A stretch of 64,000 nucleotides of DNA. Source: Exobasidium rhododendri. Its lineage: Eukaryota > Basidiomycota > Exobasidiomycetes > Exobasidiales > Exobasidiaceae. The position numbers were made by a program, and so were the translations under genes. Of this stretch, positions 12,722 through 24,752 are shown one piece after another. A model generated the notes under the pieces. It ran no database searches. It saw only the letters and a program-made list of their open reading frames with translations, and had not been told where the DNA came from. Numbering within the stretch: the first letter of the stretch is position 1; each line of letters opens with the position of its first letter. Location: contig CP110631.1 of assembly GCA_026210745.1 (NCBI GenBank), forward strand, positions 4,836,001 to 4,900,000. Direction: 5' to 3'.

Positions 12722-13545
12722 ATGTCACTCCATCCGAAGACGAAGCGTGCCTCTACCAATGAAAATAAACCTCTCTCTGTAGATGACGAACGAATGATCC
12801 GCCTCCAGCTCGGAAAGAGAACAGCGTGGGATCATCAGTATCACGTCACTGATGTTGGAAGTGGAAAGACCTTCTTTGCGATCAGGTCAAGCGTGAGTCT
12901 TGCCAAAAGAAAGGAGAAGGTGGTAGAGCTCTGGGGACCAAGACCCAGCCAAGATAAAGTGCCCTTGATGAGCATCGTGAGACAAGCTTCCAGTTGGAAA
13001 TGGCTTATCGGATGTCCGATGAGTCTTGTGAACGAGGACTATCAGCAGATCGTATCGTGCACAATCAAGAAACGAAGAGGCTTAGGCAAGACGAAGTTCA
13101 GCGTTCATTTCTTCACAGACGCACAGAGGGAAGGGACGGGACAGAAGGAGACAAGGTGGCTTCTCTGCAGCGACAAGGTAAGCAGTGATAGTCAGATGAG
13201 TCTTCAATGATTGTATTAGAAAAGGGTGCTGACAACGATCACGAACGATAGACTGGTCAGAGCGCTACTGTCACCACGTCAGAAGGTCTAGTCAGAGGTC
13301 GCATCGAGCGATCAACACGCAACAAGGGTCAAAGGTTCCAGAACCCCCATGCGTATGTGATTGGGATTGGGCACAGGGGACACGCTCGGCTGCTGGTAGC
13401 GATTTGCATCTGCTTGGATCAGTATCAGAACAGATGTAGCGAGAGGAGCCATCGCAAAGAAGCTCGTCGGGAAGGCACAAAGATGCAGAATGGGGGCATG
13501 TCAGGCACTGTTGATACCGGCTCCTTCGGATCTGCTTGCTTCTGA
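12722..13545 (+). CDS. LURP-one-related (LOR, tubby-like) protein 1
   Basis: Two exons, 12722-13177 and 13252-13545, with a 74-bp intron (GTAAGC...ATAG, phase 0), give 249 residues. The C-terminal part reads YVIGIGHRGHARLLVAICICLDQ, which lines up with the conserved last strand and hydrophobic helix of the LOR/tubby-like fold and with the neighbouring gene's TIAPGVDASLLLAICICLDE. LOR proteins fold as a beta-barrel around a central helix and, by analogy with tubby and scramblases, may bind phospholipids; the fungal function is not known. Compared with its neighbour it has a basic N-terminal extension and a 30-residue basic/Gly-rich C-terminal tail and is strongly diverged in the barrel. It is shown as a separate gene because it has its own ATG and stop. 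Confidence 0.7.
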
Positions 13546-13935
13546 TGTACAGCTTCGATTATATTCGTCAGCGCTTTGGATGCGTGTGTCTTTTCGCCTC
13601 TTTTCTCTACTGTCGATCGGTGTGTTGGGGCAGAGCGGGTGTTAAGAATTACATGCTGTGACGCTTTATCACCTGGCTAGCCTGCTTTTCCGCTGCAGGA
13701 TATCTCTGTTCGCGCGTCATCTCCACACGAGATCATTTATTGACTGGGCTGTGCTTATGCCTGGTGAGCTTAAACTTAAAAGTGACGCAAAGTGCTTGGC
13801 AGATATAAAAGTCGTTTCATTTCGAAGAAAAAGGCACTCGACCATTTGGAAAGCGGAGACAGTTCCAAGGTGTGCTCCTCTCCTTCACCATCTATTTTAA
13901 CCTTCCAGCCCTCGTCAGCACACACTACCACCACC
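13546..13935 (+). promoter_or_regulatory. Spacer and promoter between the two LOR genes
   Basis: 390 bp between the stop of LOR 1 and the start of LOR 2. A TATA-like GATATAAAAG lies at 13800-13809, about 130 bp before the ATG, and the start has a textbook context CCACCATGG. I see no gene in it. Confidence 0.5.
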
Positions 13936-14726
13936 ATGGGACTCTTTTCGAAGCCAAAAGCTGCTGCAACGTTGGCACCAGTACCCTTTCCCATTGGAGT
14001 GTACGGTCGCTTCACCCAGCATCCCCAACAGATTGCGCTCCGAGTGCGCGAGCGGAAGGTCTCTATTACGGGAGACGACTTTGCTGTCAAGGATGCAGTC
14101 TCCGGACAGACTATGTTCCAAGTGCACGGAAAGGTCTTTTCCATTTCAGACAAGAAAGATGTGCAAGATGCACAAGGCAGGGCTCTGTTCACCCTGCGCA
14201 AGAAGCATCTCGCACTTCGATCGACCTATCAAGGCTTGGATCCACAGAACGGCAAGGTAATCTTTGTCGTGGAGAGTGCCCTCATTGCTATTGGAACAAA
14301 GCTTACCGCCAAATTCACGAACTCGGCGGGTAATGGTCAGGATATGACGTTGCACCTCAAAGGAGATCTGGTAAGTCTATTCCCCTCTTTCCTGATGCTC
14401 TGTCGAATAGTTGTACTGACATCGGATTGCTCATTTGTCGTCTCGGCCGCCTCACTCAGTTCGATAGGAGCGCAGAAATCACTACGGCTGAAGGAATTCC
14501 AGTGGCAAGGATAGCTAGATCTTTCCTCAATGCAGGTCAACTATTCTGTGAGCGCTTTCTGGCCGGCTTCGATGCGAATAGTGAGATGATCTGAGTCTGA
14601 CTCTTCTGTCTTCCTGCCTGCACAGTCGATCAACAGACGTATGTGCTCACGATTGCACCTGGTGTAGATGCCTCGCTGCTGCTGGCCATCTGCATTTGCC
14701 TCGACGAAAAGGCAAATGAGAAGTAG
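13936..14726 (+). CDS. LURP-one-related (LOR, tubby-like) protein 2
   Basis: Three exons, 13936-14370, 14460-14547 and 14626-14726, encode 207 residues; introns are 89 bp (GTAAGT...TCAG) and 78 bp (GTGAGC...ACAG). The joins give LHLKGDL-FDRSAEITTAEG and GQLF-FDQQTYVLTIAPGVD, both matching the family pattern. The length of about 200 residues is normal for a single LOR domain: strand-rich N-terminal half (LRVRERKVSITGDDFAVKD, FQVHGKVFSISDKK, LFTLRKK), then the FDRSA and VARIARS segments, and the terminal hydrophobic helix LLLAICICLDE. No signal peptide. It lies 390 bp downstream of a diverged paralogue in the same orientation, so the pair probably arose by tandem duplication. Confidence 0.87.
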
Positions 14727-16719
14727 TTGAGGACGAATTGTAGTACGGATACGATCTCTTGTCTGACACTATCGTACACCGCTGAACGAACAGGGGAAAG
14801 TAGGAGAGCATGAAGTAGCGCCGATCATCTACGATCACACTTTATGGGTTTTGTAAGGCTAAAGTCATCATGGGAAGGAAGATGCTGCATATAATTCGTT
14901 GTATTGACATATACCTGAGCTCTCGTATCTCTCTACCAGTTGCTTCTTTGTCGAATAACTTCGCTCGATTAGCTGAGGCACCGCCCACCGCGATGATAGC
15001 CATGCTCTTTACGGAAGTCTTTCGTAGAGTTGGTAGCCTGGAATACATCTTCATTTCCGATCAAGCCCAGATCATGCTTTTCTTCTTTCTCGCTCATGTT
15101 CCGGTACTTGGCCTTCCGCTTTGTATACTTCCTTCGACATGCTGTTGTTTTCTTGCTCTTCGGATCGTGCTCAGAGGAACATTAGTATTGGGCTCTTTTC
15201 AGGATATTCATTGTGACAGGAGTAACTGTCGAAGATTTGCCCCAAATTCATGAGAATTGCTTTCATCGTCGTTGTTGTGGAAGTGCTTACAATCGGTGCC
15301 GATGACTGCTTACGGGGGAACGGGTCTGCTCAGCTCATGACTCCTGAATTAGGTGACGAGCCCTGGCCAGTCAGCCTAGAAAGGGAGAGAGCATTCAGAG
15401 GAGTGTTCGGCCAGAATTAGATTCCACGCTGAAGCCGAGATGCGATACTACGCTCATATGCGACTCCCAATGTCTTTATTGTGCGCTCCACCCTCAGATA
15501 CGCTTCCACTACAGTGGTAGGAGGGGTGACAATGCGGTTCCTTAATGGCGCGCGTCCGGTAGCATTATCACCCACCACCTCTCCTCATTTACTTTCAGGC
15601 CCAGAACCAATAAAGATGCAGGGGCGATTTGGAATTTTAAGTCGCGAAGTTGATACTGTTCTGCTTTGGGGTAGACCTTTCCAAACATGAGAAGAATAGG
15701 AAACTATGCACCATAAGACATCTTTACTATGTAAGGGCCTTATTAATAAAATCTCAATCTCTATTATATGACTTCGCCTTATTTGATAGAACCCCTCCCC
15801 ATTGGGCCAGGTAAATAAATGCGCAATGGGAAGGGCAGGCGCCTGACTTTGACTACGCCCAAGTTTCGAATCGCCACATCTGACTTGCTCCTCCTCCTCT
15901 CACACACACCGCTTTCTCAGTCCTCAACACTGGTACACTAGATACACCCTCAAGCAGTACCACACGAGCATCCATCGGCATCAAGGGGAAAGACCAGTAG
16001 AAGGCGAAGACGTCAGAGGCAACGGAGACAGTTATTGGACCTTCTCCTCCTTTTCCCCTTTTTCTTCTTCTCTCCTCTTCTTCTCTTCGTGTCGTCTCGA
16101 TTTTACTTTTCTTACAGTGTCCGACTCCTAAATCTTTATTTCGTGATACTGTAGACATCACCATCCTTCGCTCTCGAAGAAGCTCTTCAAGCAGGATCGA
16201 TAGGTATCAGTACCTCTTCACACCGACGATCTGTACTCCGCCTCCTTGTTCGCTCTCGCCCTACGACCCCCTATTTTTGAGCCGGTAATCGCGTCTTTTG
16301 GCCACCTCCGCTCTCTCACACACATCCTGCTCATCAAGCTTGTCTGTTTAAATTGCTTCATTGCACAGCAGTGTTGCCCACTAAGCCAGCATCTTCTTGT
16401 GTCTACGACGTCTATATTGCTCGGTGATTCTCCAAGCGGCAAGCTCGCACGACACACACAAAACATCTTAATTTTTCACAAGGGCTCAGCTGCCTTTGTC
16501 TTCAGGACTGAGAGGAAATCACGGTATCGCACTGTGATCGTAGCGTAGCAGGAAGACGACTGCTGATATTGCGGGGCGTAGCATTACTCAATCTTCACTA
16601 CTCGATCGTCATACCAACTTTGGGCGTCAGCATCAGGGTTGCGACCGCCACATAATTTCTCATAGACAGCCTCCCACGACCATCCTCGCCGTCCTCCTCC
16701 TGAGAAAGGCTTACTCATC
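14727..16719. other. Intergenic region and MUB1 5' leader
   Basis: About 2 kb without a gene I can support. Short frames on both strands have no recognisable domains. From about 16030 the sequence becomes pyrimidine-rich on the plus strand (16040-16095), typical of fungal promoters and 5' leaders, and it leads into the MUB1 start at 16720. Confidence 0.5.
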
Positions 16720-19700
16720 ATGCGAGAGTCCAACTTTAGCAACCCATTTCAGAACAAAGCATGTGTGTGTATCTCAGCGGCGGTCTATGATCGACGAGGT
16801 ACGTAAACAAATGATGGAGGCGCAGTCTTTTTCAACACTACTGACAGTTCTTCCCATCCCCCCTTTGTCTATTTTTCTTTCTCTGTAGCTATCGACTGTA
16901 CGGCCACATTGCCACTGATCAACTCACTCAATCATCTGGCCTATCTGACGTCCACATCACCGCGAATACGAGAAATGGTTTGCCTAGATGGCGGACTTGA
17001 GAGGCTCATTCGAATTTTGAGGCAAGTCCCACGATCTCCTTCTCAACCTTCCATGAGGGGCATCATTACGAAAGAAATGCAGTCGATTTGGAAGTGGAGT
17101 CTTGCTTTTCAGTGTGTCGTGAATATCGGGGTACGGGGAAGCGAAAATATTCGAACTCGAGTGGTGGAAGCAGGCATGATACCGGTGGCCGTAAGGGTCC
17201 TGGAAAGCTACCTTCGTATAGCCGATGCGATTCGAGATGAGAAGAAGAGAGAAGCACGGAAGGAGGAGGCTCGAATGCGACTGAAGAATTTGACAGAAGC
17301 GACCCTTCAAGGAGCGACAGAAGTGTCATCAGCTTTGATCAACGATTCTCGCAGAGGTGGCGTCGGTGGTAGCATGCAAGAAATCATGAGAGGGGAAGCC
17401 AGGCCAACCACGCATCGAGCGGAATCCATGTCAGGCACCAATACCGTCATGGGCAACTCCTCGGCAAGCACCTCGCGGATTGATCCAAGCCAAGGCAATC
17501 CTGTCAATGAAGCTCAAGTGGCCGATGTGACATCGATGAACCCTTCTCTCGACTCGATACCGATTGAGTCTGTTCTCTCCGCATCATCGTCCTCTTCGAG
17601 CATCATTCTCAATGGGTCGGAAGGACATGCTTCATCCTCACATGGCCAATCTGGCGGTCAGCAGAATCTTGTAGCTGCCTATCCTTCTGGTCTACTCACC
17701 AACGCCAGTTCAGTCGAAGATTTTACAGCTAGTGCCAGCGGTAGTGACGGCGCAGAAGATGCTGAAATGGAAGGGGAAGAAAGTGAGATTGATTCAACTA
17801 ACAATCATGGAGGGTCGGCCACGGATAGGAGTAGAGAACACAGTGGCGGTCTGGTGGGAGATTCTGAAGATAACTATGAAGAAGGTGATCGATCTACACC
17901 AAGACCTCCTCGGAGAGCATTGGCACCCATGGTAGCAGGAGAGCAATCCCGAAGTGGTGGAGTTCCAGCAGCTTGGCAGGCGGTGAGCAACGTCACCATG
18001 ACTGGTGCAGTGAATGGAGAGGGTTCCACTCCCAGAAGAGACACCGTCCTTGATGATCGCGGTAGGACGGTCCTAGCTAGTAATCCGCAGATCGTAGTGA
18101 GGCAGCCCGACAACACCATCGGAACAGCCACGGGTATTTCAGCAGCAGCAGCAGCAGCAGCAACGACACCGGCAGCGTCAGCAGCAGCAATCACATTGGA
18201 CGATCAAGTTCAAGCGGCTACCCGGCCCACTCTGCCTCACCCTAGTCATCACTCTCATCAACACCACCACCACCACCATCATCACCATACGCATCGAGAA
18301 CGCCCTACTCAATCTGACAGTGTCTTACATCCGAGTGACATGATCTACCGAGATGAAGAAGTACTCCTGAGCCTTCAGCTACTTGCCTACATCTCAAAGT
18401 ACGCGCACGTCCGTACGCTGTTCCATTGCGACCTATCCTTGCTGAGCTCGTTGGAGACACTGGCGTCCAGTGTTTCAGATGAAGTCAGGGATAGCGCACA
18501 GAGCTGGAATCCTTCCTTGCCCTCCAAGAAAAACGTCTTCTGCATTGCTGAGCGATACACCTTGCGGTCCTCTCGCACGGGTCTTTCGCACTTTGCAGCT
18601 AATGGAGAATCCCGCATTGCGCCCGAGATCCAGTACTGGGCAGGTGTCATTATGAGGAACGCCTGTCGAAAGGACGAAGTGCAAGGAGGAATCCGACAGT
18701 GCGCAAATATGCTCTGTGGTAAGTGGGAAAAGACGCCCCGAGAGTTTGCAAAGTGTCGAAAGTGCAGAAAAGCAAAATACTGCAGCAAGATGTGTCAGAG
18801 TAAAGGATGGCAGATGGGTCATCGATTCTGGTGTAGCTCGAGGTCGGATGACGATCATCCTGATGCAAAAGTCCGCGAGAAACAAGGCGTCACAGCGATG
18901 GACATGGATGGAATGGCGGCTGTACCTGGACCAGTGAATACTATCGCACCGACGACCGCGACAATGACAGCACCGAATCACGACGAAGCGATGGGAGATC
19001 GAGCGGAAAATACTGTCTTTACGCCAGGAGCGCCAGCCGTGCAGCATCGAAACGTTGCAGTTGCGATCGACGACTTGACACCTCGCCTTCGACAGCCACA
19101 CCACTACCACCACCAGCAGCAACAACAGCAGCCGCAGCACGCACAGGGGATCGCCGTCCCGCAGCCTACCTCCTCTACTGGTCAAGTTCATGCTAATCAA
19201 TCTTCGACGCTGCGCAGCCAACAAAGAGCTTACCCCTCTGAATTGAGTAGGCGTTCGTCTGCATCGTCTCGTCCCGAAGTTGCTCGGAGAATCCCATCTG
19301 CCATTCCAACCCACCTGCAACTACCTTCCTCCGATGACCATCAAGCGGGGACAATTCGAAACAGGACAGTGTCTACTGCCAGTAGCGGTGGAGAAATGTC
19401 AGACATGAGCGACGATGAGATGGAGAGAGCGTCAAGAAGAGTGGTTGCCAACACCGTCTCGCCCGCTCAAAGAAGCCCAGGAGTAAGTATCACACCCCTG
19501 GCGAACATGACTACGGCAGATGAAATGATTCTTTCTTTGAACTCATCCGGAGGAGCAGAAGATGTGTCAACAACGACTCGAACCGACTTGGCTGGCCGAC
19601 CGTTGCCGCCACCGGTCATTGCACAACAAGATGCAGGAATGGCGAATGAAATGAGTCTGAGAATGCCACCAGGTGAAGACATGATGGCGATCGGCGGTCG

Positions 19701-20547
19701 ACTTACGCCAGGAGTCCACGAAGAGAACGAGAATGCAGTGTTTGGTCGAGGTGACTTTGATCAAATGATATGGAGGGGTAGAACTCCCGTTCCCGAAGAT
19801 CACGAAGATGAAGAAGCAGGAGGAAGGGATGCTAGGAGAAGAGGAAACACCGTCACTGGTAGAAACGTGGTACAGCCACAAGACAGGGAGAATGAGAACG
19901 AAGAGGGAGAAGTTCGTCAAGATCAAGTAGGAATGTACGATGATCCTTCTTCTACCTCTCAACTAAATTCAGCCCTTCTACTTGCAGGTGGTAGCAGTAC
20001 GCCTCGGACTAGTCGGACCATGGCTGCCTCTCCTCGCTTCCCCTCTTCTCATGGCATCCTCGCGCCTGTCGCTCGACAGCCGCATCGTTTTGCAAGCGTG
20101 ACTGCGTCTAGCTCACCAGTCGCTTCGTCGTCATCATCATCGTCGAATGTAAACGCATCTCCATCTTTTGTCCGCGGAAGCTTGGCTGGCACGTTTGGAG
20201 ACTGGAGGCGGGAAGGCAGTAGTGGCGGTGGTCATCATCATCAGCAGCAGCAGCAGCACCAGGATTCTCAGCAACGACATCAGCTTGCTCATTCCCATGG
20301 AGCAGCGGCTGGCCTTGGGCTGAATGGACATCCTACTGTGCTTGTCAGCCATTCTGTTGGATATATTGCAAGCGCTCCTGCCTACACCGCCTCCTTTGCG
20401 CAGAGGATTCGTGACTCGCCTGACCAACAAGGGGGCGAAGGCAGCGGTGGCGGCCTTCGACGAGACGACTTCGTAGTTCCTACCGATCTGCAAAACCTTC
20501 TCAACACTGTCAATCGCGGCGATGAAATGCAAGTGGATCAAGTGTAG
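16720..20547 (+). CDS. MUB1: MYND zinc-finger protein MUB1/samB
   Basis: The gene begins with a 79-bp exon (16720-16798, peptide MRESNFSNPFQNKACVCISA...) followed by a 90-bp intron (GTACGT...GTAG) and a long exon 16889-20547, giving 1245 residues. The N-terminal block (YDRRAIDCTATLPLINSLNHLAYLT..., armadillo-like) and the MYND zinc finger at about residues 630-675 (CAN..C, CRKCRKAKYCSKMCQ, W..GH..WC) are the two conserved parts of the MUB1/samB family. In yeast Mub1 is the adaptor that lets the E3 ligase Ubr2 with Rad6 ubiquitinate Rpn4, controlling proteasome gene expression; in Aspergillus samB affects polarity and conidiation. Here the regions between and after the two domains are greatly expanded with Ser-rich, Ala, His (about residues 478-490) and Gln/His tracts, so the protein is roughly twice the yeast length. 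Confidence 0.9.
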
Positions 20548-20690
20548 TATGTATCCTTCTCTGTGCCCCTCTCTTCCCACTCTATATCACATTTGTGTAA
20601 AGATCAGCATTGTATATGAATTCTCATGAACAGAATGGGAGCCCTCTCCGTTCCAAATTACACCGTGCTGCCTACTCGTCGCTGTTATCA

Positions 20691-21514
20691 TTAGCCGTAA
20701 TTAAGTCTGATGGGTGATGGAAGATGGAGGATGGAAGATGGAAGAAGGCGAGTAGTTAGATGGACAGACTCTTAGAGACGGTGCATTAGTATTCACCTGA
20801 AGACATCGTTAAAGACATAGTAAGATCCTCCTTCGGGAATGAGCGTGAAAGTCTGACTAAATCGCATCGGTTGCGGAGAGTCGTCCACCTGCAGAAGGAA
20901 ACGTGAGGTGAAAGTATGTGAAGGATCGAAAGTTAGCAATAGCGTCATCACGCTGTCAATGTATGCAGGACAGGTAAAGGAAAATTACTACTCACAATCA
21001 ACGCGCCAGTGACCATGACACAGAGACTTGTACCGTCAGCGCCGGTCGGTTGAGCGTCTCTTGTCTCCACCTTGTGCTGAACTCGCTGAAATGGGAGGTT
21101 CTGATTTATGTTACGGCTGAAATGTGTTAGCAGGGAAGGCACTGCTATAAATATAAAATTCCTTCACTTCTTTCGCACCTTCAATTTATCGACAATTGCT
21201 TCGGACCCTTGAACCTGAGCACCCTCAAAGGTCAGCATCGATGTTGGCCTCTGCGTGGATCATAAAGCAAGTCAGCTGTCACGTTCACGTATCAATCAAC
21301 TGTACGATGGAAAAGCTTATTGAAAATTTACATAGAGGGCACCTAGAGTGCTTCTGTCGGCATCGAAGGTTTGGTAATAGAAGTTGCAGAACTGCGATGA
21401 AAACATAAGAGAGCGAGCGAGCATTGAAAGTGATACGAGAAATCAGAACGTGCATCCACTCGGAACACAAGGCAAGGATCCTTTCGTGCTCACCTGTTCA
21501 GCGATGGCTTCCAT
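20691..21514 (-). CDS. NTF2: Nuclear transport factor 2 (six small exons)
   Basis: Exons on the minus strand: 21514-21494, 21391-21332, 21250-21179, 21100-20996, 20888-20797 and 20706-20691, total 366 nt, 121 residues. All five introns have GT-AG borders. The product shows the NTF2 signature throughout: [74 protein letters not shown]. NTF2 is a homodimer that carries RanGDP back into the nucleus through nuclear pores. The length matches yeast (125). The sixth exon is only 16 nt and supplies the universally conserved end LNYG; without this splice the frame would stop right after NDVFR. The last intron (20796-20707) carries a minirepeated pyrimidine tract. It is convergent with MUB1, stops 143 bp apart. 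Confidence 0.93.
20711..20746 (-). repeat. Minirepeat polypyrimidine tract inside the last NTF2 intron
   Basis: Near-perfect repeats of an 8-9 nt unit (GATGGAAGA/GATGGAGGA on the plus strand, TCTTCCATC on the transcribed strand) form the polypyrimidine tract just before the acceptor of the 16-nt terminal exon. Confidence 0.75.
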
Positions 21515-22830
21515 TGCGATCGATGATTTGTGAGCTTAATGAGTGCAGACCTGTCCAAGGGCTATGCACGATTATCTGTCAATGAAGCGCTTGCTGCTCG
21601 AAGCCCTCCTGCGAAAGTGACACACTCTACACGTGTAACAGAAAGCCATGTGGAAGCGTCCTTTGCAGCTCTAATTCTTAGACTTGAAGTCATCGCGCAG
21701 ACGATAGGGAGAAAATCCTATCATGTCTGCTACGTCTCTCCATAATGACAGATTCCCGGCCACGTTAGAGCCAAACAGCCGCGCCTTCCTTTGACAGTCG
21801 CACGACGCCACAGATCTCAGCGCAATCTACAAGTACAACCAAATATTTGAAGGGTTACACATCCTGATGGGTTGCTCCCTTCTGCCATCGCATCTTCGCA
21901 TGAAGTCCATAGCCAAGTAGACTTCTTGCTTTGGGCGCGATTGATATAATTAGTGTCACTTTTGGATGTTGAAGGAAGGGGGGGAAAAGACGCGCCAGAT
22001 TGACATGGCTCACACGGCGCGCTCTTCCGCCTGTGCGTCTTCCCTGTAGAGGAAAGCTTAATCCCGATTGGGAAGAACAGACGTGAGATGCGCTTGAGCA
22101 GGCTCATCTGAGTGTTCCCAGGGACGCCTCTACTCTTGCATTCGAGTAGACTGATTTCCAATACCAAAAGGCCGTATAGACAGATAAAAATAAGAATAGT
22201 CGTCGACCCCCGTCAACTTCCAAATTGAAATCCTTCACTTAGACTCCTTTGGCTTGATCGCCGAGAGGACTCAAAGAGGGAATTATTTACAGAAGGAAGG
22301 GGGCAGGGGTGATTTCTAGTTCCCTTTGTGTCAGTCCTTACACCTTCTCGCTCTTCCCCTCCTTCCCCTTCTTCTTTCGGTCCTTTGATATCTGTTTTGC
22401 TTCCGTACGCCTTGTCTCTTCTTTCTTGTTTCACTTTCTTCCCAGCTCCTATATTTATCCCGCCTCACCAACACTTTCGACCTCACGATCTTGTTCTTGT
22501 ATCCATAGCTCGCTGGTAGAGCTAACAAGAACACATCGTGTCCCGGACTTCAACACTCCTTTCTCTTCAACATACACACCCACGCACACACGCACATTCA
22601 TATCTTGTCTCACCTACTTCCTTTCTTTTCAATTCCTTCCACCGGTTTCGCCTATATACACACACCTCAGCAAGGCTCAAGTCATAGATCGTTCTATCGA
22701 GGCCGGCCCTCCATTCTCCAGCTCTCTTGCGTCTAAATTTTGACGCCTCGCAATCAAGACTCTCGCTTCTACTTTTGATTGATCCTCTGCTATCTCGAGT
22801 AGTTGACACCAGAATTTTCCGCAAAGGACG
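21515..22830. other. Intergenic region between NTF2 and the aspartic protease
   Basis: Divergent promoter space of about 1.3 kb. From about 22300 it is very pyrimidine-rich on the plus strand, with CACACA and TATATACACA (around 22655-22665) near the presumed transcription start of the protease gene. No supported gene. Confidence 0.5.
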
Positions 22831-24752
22831 ATGGTCTATCTCACGGCTCGGTTTCTCAACCTCTTTCTAGTTCTTGTCGCGATTGGTGTCGTCGACCTCT
22901 CCGTCTCGCCCAATGCCGACTTTTATGTTTCGGCTGCACCAATTGAATCTCGTACCACTAAAGCAAGGGTAGGTATTGTAATAAAAGATGATCCTTCTGC
23001 TACCACTACCACTACCACCACCACCACCACCACCACCAGCAGCAGCAGCGACGAGAGACGATCAGAAACGTCTGCATTCAAAGGCCTTGAAATCAGTGAG
23101 GAAGGTAAGAAAACTCAGCTTGTTCCCCTGAAGAGAATTGATCAGTCAGATCAAAAGGGAGGCAACCCTTTGATGGTGAGTGCGACATGACAAAAAGAGG
23201 AGGTCGTAAGCAGACATACGTGGCAACTATACTTAAACAAGAATGAGAATAGTTTCTGCAACACCACATCAATCGAGCCAATGTCAAGCTGGCAAATATG
23301 AAACGTATTGCAGCCCCTACTGAGGAAGAACAACGAGGTGCCTTGCAACGTCGAAGAAAATCGATTGAAGACGAAGAATTCCTGAGCAAAAGGAACTACC
23401 TTTCCCACCTGACTTCTCCTACTGATCGATTTGCACCCAACCATGGTCGTATCGGCCTCGTCATGAAAGAGGGTGGAGCTAGTGCGGCGAGTAGTCGGAA
23501 AAGATGGTTCGGAGGACTGCTAAGTGATGTGCAGAGTAGAGGAGCAAGAATAGCAAGAGACTCCATATTTCCGGTAGTGGCCGCATCAGCTACAGAGATA
23601 GACACTGATGCGGCGAATCAGAGTAAAAGGAGCGTCGTCGCCACAAACGAGCTGATAGCAGCATCTGGTGGGAATGCCAAAGGTTTCACAAAAGCAGCTC
23701 TCGCAGCCGCCGACGCTACAAGCCTCCAAAAGGCAGATGATGTTACGGTCCTTGAAACGTTAGGCTTGGACATCGAAGCCAACGATGTCGGCTACATTGC
23801 TACCGTGAAGATTGGATCGAGCAATACGAATTTTCGACTGTTGATTGACTCTGGGTCAGCCGATACTTGGATCCCTAGCTCCTCATGCATAGGCTGTGGC
23901 TCATCGCACAAAACACTCGGCTCAAAGAGTTCTACTTCATACAAGAAGATCGGAAAGAGCTTTCAGATCACATATGGGACTGGAAGTGTTTCTGGATTTT
24001 TGGGAAGCGATACGATGACCATTGCTGGGATGAAGTTGTCCAATCATACAATCGCCTTGACAACGAAAGAATCAGTCGACTTCAGTGATGAAGATGTTCC
24101 TTTTGATGGATTGATGGGGTTGGCACAAGAGATTCTGAGCAATTCGAATCAACCAACTCCAATCGATGCCCTTTATTCAGCGAACCTAGTCTCGGCTCCT
24201 GTCATGGGCTACCATCTCGCGAGAGCTTCGGATAACTCCAACGACGGAGAAGTAACCTTTGGAGGCGTCGATGCATCCAAGTATTCTGGTGACTTGGTCG
24301 AGATTGCCAACACTTCAAAGGATGGATTCTGGCAAGTGCCCATCGAAGGGGTTTCGTTTGACGGCAAGACAATTGCCAGTCTCAGCTCGGGCAGAAGTGC
24401 CATCCTTGACACTGGAACGACATTGATTGTGGCACCTAAGACAGACGCTGACCTGGTCCATGCTCAGATAGCTGGTAGTAAATCGGATGGGAACGGTGGC
24501 TATACCATTCCCTGTAACACGACGGAGCAATTGAGTTTCAAATTTGGAGGTCAGGATTGGCCACTCAATTCAGAAGATATGATCTTCTTACCAGTCGATA
24601 CGAAGAAATTGGACGGTGATTGTGTCAGTTCCATCTCGGCCGGAGATGTCGGAAGCGCAAATGAATGGTTGCTCGGTGCCAGCTTTGTCAAGAATGCTTA
24701 TTTTGCTACCAACACCAAGGCTAACATGATTGGTCTAGGCAAGCTGAAGTGA
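22831..24752 (+). CDS. Secreted aspartic protease (pepsin family A1)
   Basis: Exons 22831-23175 and 23253-24752 with a 77-bp intron (GTGAGT...ATAG, phase 0) give 614 residues. A signal peptide (core LNLFLVLVAIGVV) leads a long pro-region that includes a run of about 12 Thr and then Ser (residues about 53-72) and the typical HINRAN segment right after the splice. The mature bilobal protease has catalytic Asp314 in IDSGSADTW and Asp501 in LDTGTTLIV, the flap region ITYGTGSVSG and the C-terminal WLLGASFVKNAY motif. The first site reads DSG, a common variant of DTG. Acid endopeptidase acting outside the cell or in the vacuole. No GPI signal is seen at the C-terminus, which ends ANMIGLGKLK. The pro-region of about 250 residues is long for this family. 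Confidence 0.9.

Noticed and set aside
14870-15253. 127-codon frame between LOR 2 and MUB1
   Set aside because: No recognisable domain, no splice context and no similarity to neighbours.
18475-19320. 281-codon antisense frame within MUB1
   Set aside because: Shadow of the MUB1 exon; composition is erratic and the opposite strand has the MYND finger.
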